Source: Enchytraeus crypticus
Lineage: Eukaryota; Annelida; Clitellata; Enchytraeida; Enchytraeidae
Assembly: GCA_905160935.1 (NCBI GenBank)
Contig: CAJHZI010000242.1
Span: 259,501-323,500, forward strand
Direction: 5' to 3'
Length of the DNA stretch: 64,000 nt
The position numbers were made by a program, and so were the translations under genes. Below the pieces are notes generated by a model, which was given only the letters and a program-made list of their open reading frames with translations, did no database searches and was not told the DNA's origin. Shown here in pieces: positions 23,501 through 33,744 of the stretch; positions within the stretch are counted from its first letter, which is position 1, and each line of letters starts with the position of its first letter.

Positions 23501-23890
23501 AACTGATTGACTGATTGATTGATTGACTGACTGATTGATTGATTGTTTGATTGATTGATTGATTGATCGATTGATTGAATGATGCAGACGGGAGGCAAGC
23601 ACATTCTGAGTGGTCTTAGGTTGAACAGGTCAATGAGAAGACTGGACCTTAGAGCGATTAACTGACTGATTGATTGATTGATTGTTTGATTGATTGATTG
23701 ATCGATTGATTGAATGATGCAGACGGGAGGCAAGCACATACTGAGTGGTCTCAGGTTGAACAGGTCAATGAGAAGACTGGACCTGAGAGCGAGTGGCTGT
23801 GGTAGTGAAGAGTTACGATGTATCAGTATGATCCTGAGCGAGAATCGTCAGATCATCAATCCATCGCCCGGGTCACGCTGCTACGTCTAG
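17573..23890 (+). CDS. DRC5: Dynein regulatory complex subunit 5 (TCTE1), complete or nearly so
   Basis: Exons 17573-17743, 18371-18596, 20377-20614, 20912-21187, 21698-21926, 22617-22756, 23206-23353 and 23723-23890 join in phase to 531 codons (human TCTE1 about 500). Residues 1-130 are acidic, then RKTIAEDNKWNLTVVDRL, HLATDLPLHLVTALIDDEGY, HGGSFKRMYFE and YGVKKCRMNFNWNIF are family hallmarks. Leucine-rich repeats follow (LELCHNSIGEEGGEAL, LRRLNLRDN, LAELNLCGNDL, LTELDLAVNYLS). DRC5 sits in the nexin-dynein regulatory complex of motile axonemes and is prominent in sperm flagella. The start ATG 17573 is the first in frame after a 36 bp array; an upstream exon is possible. Codon use is GC-richer than the introns. 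The terminal exon exists in three tandem copies (23401, 23588, 23723); only the last gives the longer tail ending SPGSRCYV. Confidence 0.9.
17800..18010 (-). mobile_element. Retroposon D copy in DRC5 intron 1
   Basis: CTCTCTCTTCAGTGCACTGC, AAGTGGCAGGTTCAAGGTAC, TTCATACTCAAAGTCTG and GTGGTTTCCCATT. Confidence 0.75.
18680..18845. repeat. About 45 bp repeats, older variant of the next array
   Basis: Units with CAGTGATTAACCCATCAGTT and GATAAATCAATC; degenerate relatives of the 19105-20075 array. Confidence 0.8.
18846..19104. other. A/T-rich spacer with repeated AAAAACGT
   Basis: At least eight AAAAACG(T/C) or complementary strings, including paired AACGCGTTTTTTT motifs. It lies between two related arrays in DRC5 intron 2. 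Confidence 0.6.
19105..20075. repeat. 45 bp tandem array, about 21 copies
   Basis: Unit TTTTGATTAATCAATAACTT + ACTCAGTTGATTAATGCATC + AGATG, highly uniform with a few deleted units. Each contains the palindromes TTGATTAATCAA and ATGCAT. In DRC5 intron 2. Confidence 0.97.
20195..20365. repeat. (TGAT)n and (ATCG)n tract before DRC5 exon 3
   Basis: Mixed GATTGATTGAT and ATCGATCGAT, ending about 10 bases before the acceptor. Confidence 0.9.
20640..20911 (+). mobile_element. Retroposon E 3' end with (TGAT/TGAC)n tail, up to DRC5 exon 4
   Basis: GACGTCCCTGATATCACC...GCGAGGAACCAGATATTAAATTC precedes a tract of TGATTGAT and TGACTGAC. The tract ends exactly at the GATCAG/CC acceptor of exon 4. Confidence 0.6.
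21350..21525 (+). mobile_element. Retroposon D copy in DRC5 intron 4
   Basis: GCTCTAGGCTACATAAGGTA, GTGCTCTTATGGAGCGAGAA, CCTGCCACTTGGCAGTGCAC and TGAAGAGAGA. Confidence 0.8.
21536..21590 (+). mobile_element. SINE B 3' fragment
   Basis: CACTGGCATCGCCTTCGGGC...GAGGAAACTGACGTTAGC. Confidence 0.65.
21930..21978 (+). mobile_element. Retroposon G fragment next to a DRC5 donor
   Basis: GTTCTCGATGTTGTCATCG...AGAAGCACTCTGAG begins about 7 bases after the exon 5 donor. A related GTTCTTGATGTTGTCATGG string forms the acceptor of exon 7 at 23180-23205. Confidence 0.55.
22062..22422. repeat. 10 bp repeat organised in 120 bp higher-order units
   Basis: TTCTGGAGTC-type decamers. 22081-22200 and 22201-22320 are identical base for base, and the third unit diverges only at its end. 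In DRC5 intron 5. Confidence 0.97.
22446..22612. repeat. About 85 bp direct duplication before DRC5 exon 6
   Basis: Two copies of TAACNGTTTTATA.CTACAG...GTATTTTATA; the second ends 5 bases from the acceptor. Confidence 0.75.
23401..23478 (+). pseudogene. Extra copy 1 of DRC5 last-exon start
   Basis: 69 bases match the true last exon (TGGKHILSGLSLNRSMRRLD), preceded by a usable GATACAG acceptor. Sequence then jumps into the TGAT tract and stops after ...RAIN. It could serve as an alternative terminal exon lacking the last 30 or so residues. Confidence 0.85.
23479..23722. repeat. (TGAT)n tracts between the last-exon copies
   Basis: GATTGATTGACTGA-type runs separating the three exon copies. 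Confidence 0.9.
23588..23665 (+). pseudogene. Extra copy 2 of DRC5 last-exon start
   Basis: Same length and same breakpoint as copy 1, again with an intact GATGCAG acceptor and the ...RAIN stop. Closer in sequence to the full exon (RLNRS) than copy 1. Confidence 0.85.
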
Positions 23891-23892
23891 CG

Positions 23893-24212
23893 ATCAATCA
23901 ATCCATCAGTGAATCAATCAATAAATCAGTCAGTCCGTCAGTCAATCAACGAATCACTCAATCAATCAATCAATCCATCAGTCAGTCAATCAGTCAGTCA
24001 ATCAATCAGTAAATCAATCAATCAATCCATCGCCCGGGTCACGCTGCGACGTCTAGCGATCAATAAATCCATTAATCATTCAATCAATCAATCAGTCAAT
24101 CAATCAATCCATCAATCAATCAGTCAATCAATCTTTCAGTCAGTCAATCAGTCAGTAAATCAGTCAGTCAGTCAGTCAATCAATCCATCAATCAATCAAT
24201 CAATCGGGCAGT
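23893..24212. repeat. (ATCA)n tract containing a copy of the DRC5 tail
   Basis: CAATCAATC-type repeats. Near 24030-24058 there is a second copy of the last coding bases (CATCGCCCGGGTCACGCTGC ... GTCTAGCGATC). It is complementary in sense to 23479-23722. Confidence 0.85.
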
Positions 24213-25325
24213 CTCATATTTATTTAGAAACTTCTTTTAAACTATACATGTAGGCTGGACACTATATAGTATATGCTCAATGCTTCTTACACTCGGATAT
24301 ACGTTATTTGCTAACTAGTGTAAAGTTCCAGGTAACAAATTGCAGGCAGCTGACGCTATTTATATACTTGTATAGCTGTATAGTGTTGTTAGTGAACATA
24401 CATTAATTTAATTATAACTTTTAACAATTTAATTATTATCGACTTTGGAGATTTAATTACTTAATTAACGTTTGATAAGTGTAGGATAATTGATTAATTG
24501 GATAAGACATGTCTATGCTTTTAAAATGAAGAATTGCATTCACGAGCTGTGTAGTTATATAAGTATGTATCTAGTAAATATAGTAGTAAATATCTTATAT
24601 AAGTATGACCACTTCTTTTTCTCAATTCAATGTTTTATTCTTTCAAAAGTATAGTTTGCTAAGATTAGCCTAAACGCGAATAATTACGGAAATAGAAGAT
24701 TTTAAAACACTTTCTACATAAGCTTTTAACTTATACAGCTATCGGCTTGTATAGAAATAGTTTTAAACCTCATACACACGGTCTTAGCTTTAGTTAGATA
24801 CCAATTTTTGAATTTTTGGGCTTCAGGATCTGAATAGCAACAAATTAATTATTTACATTTTATCCGCGACTGTCGGGCCTAGCCGGTGGCTTGTTGGCAA
24901 TTAAGTCGTTCAATAGGTCCAGGGATCAAATCCAGTGCTCACCCCGTCACTGACGTGGTATTCGAGCAGGAAACTGAAGTTAATCCTGACCTTGGGCTTG
25001 ACATAAAGCCTTTTTTAAAATTCAGCGACCAATGGTACATGTAGACAGTGACCATTGAAATAACCATAGGCCTACATGAATTCAGTGACTCTGCTGCTAT
25101 ATGCCTGAAAGCTGTGACCACACATGAAAGAAATTCATTCAATAAGTAATCATTTGACGCAACTCCAATCAATCAATCAATCAAACAATCAAATTTCCGT
25201 ATATTACAGAGTCAATTCATTACTGAACATACCCACCCATAATTTTCACTCACAAACATGAATATTGTCGGTAGAATAGAATCAATAGTAGGCCAAATCC
25301 TGCCAAAATATCTCTGTGATACGCG
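24213..25325. other. Intergenic, no gene seen; SINE B at about 24876-24995 (+)
   Basis: AT-rich. The SINE copy shows GTGGCTTGTTGGCAATTAAG, GGGATCAAATCC, CGTCACTGACGTGG and AGGAAACTGAAGTTAA. Confidence 0.5.
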
Positions 25326-25473
25326 TTAATTAAACAACAGCGATATTTGAACGATAGGTTTGTTGTCATGAAGCACGTTGTGTAACAACACAACGTGCTT
25401 CATGACAACTCGCTATCGTTCAAATATCGCTGTTGTTTAATTAAATATCGTTCAAATATCGCTGTTGTTTAAT
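25326..25473. repeat. Large hairpin, arms about 56-58 bases, loop 4, plus partial direct copy
   Basis: TTAATTAAACAACAGCGATA ... CACGTTGTGT / AACA / ACACAACGTG ... TGTTGTTTAATTAA, with small bulges. The last 30 bases of the right arm repeat once more. Confidence 0.9.
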
Positions 25474-26154
25474 TGTTGGCTCGTATCTCTTGTTTACATA
25501 TCTATGCCTCGAATTGTGGGTGTGCTCTTGTTTCTGTTTCACTATGTAAATAAAGTTATTAATAAATCTATTTTTGGCTTCTCTTGAACAATAGCAACAT
25601 TTAAATTACACCCATCGTCCGCGACATCATCGAGCACTGTGTAGTCAAAGCCAATTGGATATGCAATATAGTCAGCAAATGGTTTTGCACTGTCAAAATG
25701 ACAAATGCTTTTGAAATTAATACTCATTTAAGATATTTATTGTTGTTGACCTGTAATCACGCATTAAAGCCCTCAGGCAATTAGGTTAACAGGTTAGGCT
25801 GCGCTGCTACAAATGTCACGATACAAATTTTGAAGATCAATTGTTTAGTTGCCCCCCCCCCCATTCAGTAGCAATGGTTTAATAATTTACTGCGCACATA
25901 CTATATGACAAACTAGTTAAAATATGTGTAGCTTTGAAATTAAAAAAAACCTTTTCAGCACATTTACTACAGTTCATTGTAAGCTTGAATTTCTTAATAG
26001 GAAGATAAATTCAGTTCTAAGCTATTTCAGACGAATCGGACTCTATGCGGAAGTTTAGCCATAACTAGGCACTACAATTTGTTGCATGATATCTGTGTAT
26101 TAAATTGAATATTTTGCAGATAAATAGTATTCACAAGAGATTTGCTAAATCAAC
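25474..26154. other. Intergenic, no gene seen
   Basis: Contains a C12 run near 25851. Probably includes the OXR1 promoter if the ATG at 26155 is right. No TATA or initiator could be assigned. Confidence 0.35.
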
Positions 26155-28233
26155 ATGATGGGCAAGCGAGTCAAAGTTCCATACACAGAGCCCTATGTGG
26201 TGTGTACTCTACTTGTATTTTGTTTGCCAGAACTGCTACCATCTTTCGTTATTCCAATCCTTCTTCAAACTTAGGTAGCAGAAACATGGGAAGAAAGCCA
26301 AGGACGTATTTCAATTCCCAATCATACATGATTACAACATCCAGCTTGTTTTGAAAACTATTCACCGACACCGCAGTCATTTATGGAATAGATATACCAA
26401 GAGTTATGCCTCAGCGTATGGAAATCAGTTTACACTGTCATAGGAATTGTGTGATTCTACTGTCAATTTATCAGATATGTATTGACTTGATGTAATGTGT
26501 CATGTGCCTATGGGTTAAGTGTAGTATCACTTGTATGCATAGTAATACTGGTGAGTCTGCTGTTATTTATGGAAACACAATTTGCATGATTGCTTCCGTA
26601 TATCTAAGTTAATGTTAAGGCTGTATCTGTAATACGTGTTACCATTTTGATCTCTATTTCATATAATTTAAATTTAATGTTTATCTGTCGAATATGCAGT
26701 CAAGCTCCTCGGATACACTGTCACGCATCGCTGCGAAATTTGACACGACCGTCTCTGAACTGAAGAAGATTAATCGTCTTATGAGTGATGCTATCTTTCC
26801 TGGACAGGTTATTACTCTCTCTCTTCTCTCTCTCTCTCTCATCCTCTCTCTCTCATTTAACCTGGTGTGGTAACCTGATGTGGTAATGTGGCATGGTAAC
26901 CTGGTGTGGTAATTGTTGTTATTGTGGTAACCTAGTGTGGTAACCTGGCATGGTAATCTGGTGGGGTAACATGGCACGGTAACCTAGTGGGGTAACCTAG
27001 TGTATTAACCTCGTAACCCCAGAGTTGTTCATTCAGGTCATTGCAGATTTCACCTTCTCGTCGGAATTGAAGATAAATTTTATTTCACTTTATTGCACTG
27101 TGTCAATGTTTTAGGTAATATTTTTATTAATTTTATAAATTTAGTGCGCTGAGTCTGTGCTGTTGTAGGTAATTTTTGTAATAATTTTATTAATTTTAAT
27201 GCACTGTGTCTGTAATGTTGTAGGTAATATAAATTTGTAATAATTTTATTAATTTCATTTTACTGTGTGTGTAATGTTGTAGGCAATATTTGCAATAATT
27301 TTATTAATTTTATTGCACTGTCCCTGTAATCTCGTAGGTAATATCTGTATTAATTTTATTTTATTTTATTTTACTGTGTATGCAATCTCATAGGTAATAT
27401 TTGTACCTGATGAGAATTACTCTACAATGAGCCGGAGTCAAACGACTTCGTCTCTCAGCAGTGACACATCTTCAGCGGTCGACAAAACTGCCTCACGCCT
27501 CACCTCTACCTCTTCCTCCTACAACATACCCGCCAGAGCTAAGAGAACCAGTGTCGAGGAGGTCCGTCTAGAGCATTGTCTCTGTAGTAGACTAGATACA
27601 TAAAATAGCTATAATATAATATGGCTGGAGCCAGTGGCGATGACGTTAAGATACTCGACCGCGGTCAGTTAGTGCGTGGTTCAAATCCTGGGCTCGCCCG
27701 TCACTGACATCGCTTTTGAGTGAGGAAACTGACGTTAACACTAGCTTAGCTTTACTTTTTTAAAGGTTCTTCATGTTACTTGTAGATTACATTTATATTG
27801 GTACTTGTTGCATGTACATGTACACCGGTTGTGGTAATATAGGCCTATGTGCTCGCCCGTCACTGACATCACTTTCAAGTGAGGAAACTGACGTTAACCT
27901 TAGCTTTTTGATAACATTATATTTAATCATCATCATCTTCCCTGGAATTCCAGTTTAGCCAGGGTCGGGATTCGAATAGAATTTCTCCAGTCCTCCCTGT
28001 CCTACATCATATCATCAGTCAATCCCCTATTTTTCATGTCCTTCTTAATTACCACTTCCAACGTCAGTTGTGGACTACCTCTCGCTAGCAATATAACATT
28101 ATAGTTAATATATTTTAATTATATCTATACTATAATACAATAATGGGCAACATTTTACTAATTGATTGATTGATTAATTAATTGATTGATTGATTCACAG
28201 GCAGCGTTCAGCCTGTCCCCACCCACTGACTGA

Positions 28234-28270
<37 letters not shown>

Positions 28271-31200
28271 CACAGGCAGCGTTCAGCCTGTCCCCACCCA
28301 CCCACAGAGTACCGGGGAGGGTGGAGCGTGACGTGGCTGACAGGTGGATGGCTCCGCCCAGACCATTGACAGAGGACGAGGTGAAGAGATTGGACGAAGA
28401 GTGCCACGAGAGATTTGTTAAACTACACGCTACGTTCCTCTCCTCCATCTCTGTATGTATTTAGTGTGTGTGCGAATGATTTAGTGATTGAGTGATTGGA
28501 TGATTGGATTGATTGAACGGATTGATTGACTGACTGATTGATTGAGTGATTGGATGATTGGATTGATTGAATGGATTGATTGACTGACTGATTGATTGAG
28601 TGATTGGATGATTGGATTGATTGAATGGACGATTGATTGGTTGAGTGAATTGATTTATTGAATGAATGATTGATTGGATTTATTGCTTGGCAGAATGATT
28701 TGATTGAATGAATGATTGATTGAATGAATGATTGATTGACAGAATGATTCTATTGATTGACTGAATAAATGATTGGATTTATGGATTGACTGAATGATTT
28801 GATTTATTGTGATTGATTGACTGAATGATTTAATTGATTGTGATTGATTGACTGAATGATTTAATTGATTGTGATTGATTGACTGAATGATTTGATAGAC
28901 AGAGTGACTTGACTGAATGATTTGATTGATAGAGTGATCTGACTGATTTGATTGGCTGTAGAACGACGAGGTGCCAGGCGTGTTGTTGGTGACCCCTGAT
29001 GCAGTCATGTTTGACCCGGATGAGGACAACCCTCTCGTGAGACTGCATGGAGCGGGTGACTACTCGATGGTCGTGCCCATGGACTGTGTGGCCAGCGCCT
29101 CTGTCTACCACGACGCTGAAGATATGAACCGCAGGCGGTACGACGTGATTTAGCGATTAGAATGGTTTATGTGAGGTTTTTTTATGATGATATATATTGT
29201 TGTGAATTCTCTGATGTGATTTAACAATTAGAATGATTTATGTGAGGCTGTGTTATGAATTCTCTGATGTGATTTAACAATTAGAATGATTTATGTGAGG
29301 CTGTGTTATGAGTTATCTGATGTGATTTAACAATTAGAATGATTTATGTGAGGCTGTGTTATGAGTTATCTGATGTGATTTAACAATTAGAATGATTTAT
29401 GTGAGGCTGTGTTATGAGTTATCTGATGTGATTTAACAATTAGAATGATTTATGTGAGGCTGTGTTATGAGTTATCTGATGTGATTTAACAATTAGAATG
29501 ATTTATGTGAGGCTGTGTTATGAGTTATCTGATGTGATTTGAGTTTGAGTTATTAACAAGTATATTCACTGATTTATTGATTGTTTGTTTGACTGATGGT
29601 GGATAGATTGATTGATTAATCATGCAGCAACCAGACAACCGTTCAGCGAGTTACTGTGACGCACAAGGAAGGTTGTCCTCGAGCAACAATACAACAACAA
29701 CAGAATCAGCAACAACAACAACAACAACAACAACAGCAACATCAACAACAGTTTATTGAATCAAACCACCTATCTCGAACAAAGTCAGATAAGTCCCGTC
29801 TATCTGATGATAATAAACCCCTCAGCGGTGATGCAGTCTATACTACATCAACCAATCAAGTGCCGTCTGATGGTAATATATTCCTTAGCAGTGATGCAGT
29901 CTCTACTACATCAACCAATCAAGTGCTGAGCGGTGACGCAGCACCAACCAATCAAGTGCCTGCATGCGCCAGCGACCGTACATGTCTATCCGCTGATGCC
30001 TCACCCGACATTCCTGTCAGTACCGGCGACACAGTGATGTCCGACGTAGAAAGAGCTGATCCAATCGATGCTGTGGACGAGAGTAGAGAGGACCTGTTGA
30101 GTGCCGGGGTGGCTTCCCTGTGCTCTCTTGAGCCTATCCCTGCTGAGAGCGTCATAGCCAGGCTGAGGCTGGAGGAACCTGCCTCAGTGGAAATCCCTCC
30201 TGGTTCTATTCCTCAGTCTGAGGGGAAATCTGCCGCCAAACAGGAGCCAGAAAATGAGCGGAATGGTAACGCTGTGGTTGCGGATACACAGGCTGAAAAT
30301 AAGCGGAATGGTAGCGCTGAGGTTGGGGATGCACAGGCTGAAAATGAGCGGATTGGTAGCGCTGAGGTTGGGGATACACAGGCTGAATATAAGCGGAATG
30401 GTAACGCTGAGGTTGGAGATACACAAGCTGAAGGTGGGGAGTCAGGGACAAGGAATGATAACACTGTGGGTGGGGTGAACACACAGGGGGGCAGGGGGGC
30501 TGAGAGAGAGGGGGGTCTGTTGGGTGAGGTGAATGCAGGGGCTGTTCTAGATGACTCATTCACGAGACCTGAGGGTTGTCAGCTAGATAGCCTGCGAGTC
30601 ATCAAACAACAAGCGATTGATAATAAGTCGCTCGGTCAGTCAAAGTACAGAAATCTCTCTGTTAGAGAGGATGGCTCATCGGTTAAAGCTGTCGAGACTA
30701 CGAGAGAAAGCTGCAATAAAGGTTAGCGTTCTTGTTTCAGTTTATTTTGATTTTAGTTAATTTATTAAAAATTTCGTAGAGCAATGGTATTCTGCTTATC
30801 AGGCAAGTCTGCTGTCCACTCGTCCATTCAACCGGCTCATCAATCAAAGCCGTCCTCTGCTATAGTTGTACAGAGAGAACCATGATCATTTATTTGTAAC
30901 TGAATCAAAATATAAAGCTAAAAGCTAAGGTTAACGTCAGTTTTCTCACTCGAAAGCAATGTCAGTGACCGGCGAGCCCAGGATTTGAACCCCGCATCAT
31001 CTGATCCGCGGTCGAGTGTCTAACCGACTTCGCCACTGGCTCCAGCCAGATATACACAAAGCTCTTACAACGAGACAGAATACAAATAAAACGTAAGAAA
31101 GAGCATAATTGAGCTCTATCTAGCTGACTACCGGAAACACAGAAAATAGTAACATAGCAAAATAAGATTGTAGAAAAATTGGAGATTTGTCGAGCTAAAA

Positions 31201-32350
31201 ATGCAGTCAGAGTGCTTACCTGTTAGCATTAACTAACGTCATAATTAGGGTTATGGTGATATTACCATAAACTAATGTAGTGATTTAGGGTTTTGCTGAT
31301 GTATTCTGCTTAAACAATGACGTTTTTCAAAAATTGCGAGATTTCATGAAGTGTAGTGTTGATGGTTTGCATAGACTTGACAGTCAGAACTTTGCCTGCA
31401 GGCCGTTATTTTCACGAAACTGGAGATCTGAACTAATGAATGCTTTGATATCTTATTTCATCTTCTCTTCAGTACTAACGTTTTCTGTAACAATTATTGT
31501 GAAGTCAGTGTTGCTTTTGTATTTATCTGCTGGCTGTAACATTTCGTACTTTTTTTGTCAGTTCAAATACAATACCATCAAATACTCGTGCAATTTTGAA
31601 TAAATCTCTATTTTTTTAAAATCTCTGTATTTATTTGAACAAATCTGTTTATTTAGCATAATTCTACTCATATAGCCTAATCTAAATATCTCTCTCTCTC
31701 TCCTAGTGAACTGCCTACTGGCAGGTCTATGGTATGTAATGCCTCTGTTCATCTCTATCTACCATCTTTCATCATCTTCGCTTAAATCCCAGTTTAACCA
31801 GGGTCATGATACGAATAATCTACCGTCTTTCTCTTCAAAATAAAAATATTTAAAAAAATCAAAAATCAAAATATATGAATTGTAATTCTCTTCTCACGTT
31901 GTGTTGAATTAGGCGCTTATTATACTTGTATATTCCTATGTGCATGGTCTTTGCTGCAGACTGTATATTGACAGCTTGTACTTGCTGCTGGAACGCTGGA
32001 GGTAAAGCTTTGTTGAGTGCCTGTTAGCGCATGGTCTAACCTAGCAAGTACTCTGTTAGGAGCTTGACTGAATTGTTTATTGATTGATAATTAATTAGTT
32101 ATTAGCTGAGTGTCTGTTATTATTTAATATTTCCAGTTAGCAACTGTTGTTGCGTTTAGTGGCTTGTTGATGCTTGATGTAATAAATATTCAGTTGTGAA
32201 TTTTAACTGAATTATTTATTAGTTACTAATGCGTCGTCCATTAATTTGTCTGTAGTTGTGATGTGCTAATTCACCCTATTTGTTGTTTATGTTAGGTTAT
32301 TTTGTGGTTAGATGTTGCACGTTATAATTATATGTAACTCTCTCCCACTA

Positions 32351-32385
<35 letters not shown>

Positions 32386-33696
32386 GCCCCATTTTATCGC
32401 TCTCTCTCTCTATCTACCTATCTGTCGCTTCCTTTGTTGTGTAGTTAATTGCTGCTGTATTTAAGATGAAAGGTTACTACTCACAGCCGTTTAACTTTAG
32501 CGGTGGTTTATTCTACTGACTATATTAGTTCACTTCCTCTTATTATAGAGAGAGAATTATACTAACCTTGCATTTATTAGTGGTATATTTATTTGCCCTG
32601 CATTTAATAACGGTGTATTTAATAACGGTTTATTTAATAACCGTGCATGTATGCGTCTTGCATTTAATAACCGTGTATTTACTATTCTTGCATTTATTCG
32701 TCTGGCACTTATTAGGCCCGTGCATTTCTTAGAAGTGCGTTTGTAACAAGTAACATCTAATAGCATTCAAGAAGATTGAGTCATTCCATCTAATAGCAAT
32801 ATAGAGGACACTAATCCTTAGAACTGTTAAAGTAAAATTTTATGAAAGCGCTATCAGCGCTTTCATAAAATAAGTGCTAGACGAATAAATGCAAGAATAG
32901 TAAATACACGGTTATTAAATGCAAGACGTATACAAACCTGACTTCTTCTTGCTTTCATTATTTCACTGTTTCTAGCACTAGTACAGTCTTAAGAGTTCTG
33001 TGTCCTGGTGGTCTATTATATTACGGGAATATCACTCGGTCCTACTGGCCGGGGTTCTAAATTGAATAATTAATGTAACTCTGTATAAACATAAATATAA
33101 CGGCACACTGGGTCAGGAAGCACAGATGCATGTCTTAAGGCCCATTTCCTCCATTCTCTCCATGGTTATTAGTAATCGTTGCCTTTTGATGGCGCATCAA
33201 TTGCCGCCGGCGCGGATTTAAGAATAACCTTCCATCAGCCTGGGATTTTTTCCTTCCTAAGCTTTTACCAATATGTATTTATCTTTAAAGTACTTAATAC
33301 ATGTTAGATACACGTTAGTGTTAAATATATACAAATCTAATTTGTATATATTTAATACTGGTTTGTTTTATTATTAGACGTTATTCATTGCATGCCACTA
33401 ATCTGGGAGAGCTAAGTAATATCATTTAGGATCTCTTTGGTTGATTGATTGAGTGATTTACTGATATCTTGATTGATTGATTGAAGAATGGATTGATTGA
33501 TTGTTGTAGTGTTGTATCAATCGATTGATTAAATGATGATAGATTGATTGATGAATTACTTGATTGATTATTTGCTTGCTTTTGACTGATTTTCTGGATT
33601 TTGGAATTTGCATCATTTTTGGACCTACTTTTGCTAGCCGGCTTGATTTTGTCTCAATAGTTCTCGATTGTGACAGTGATGACTGTAGCACTCTAA

Positions 33697-33744
<48 letters not shown>

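Noticed and set aside
29656..30726. Independent 356-codon protein
   Set aside because: It begins at GTG and is simply the large internal exon of OXR1 (29628-30721), in phase with neighbours.
31334..31603. 89-codon ORF in OXR1 intron 6
   Set aside because: No family resemblance, non-ATG extension, AT-rich chance reading.
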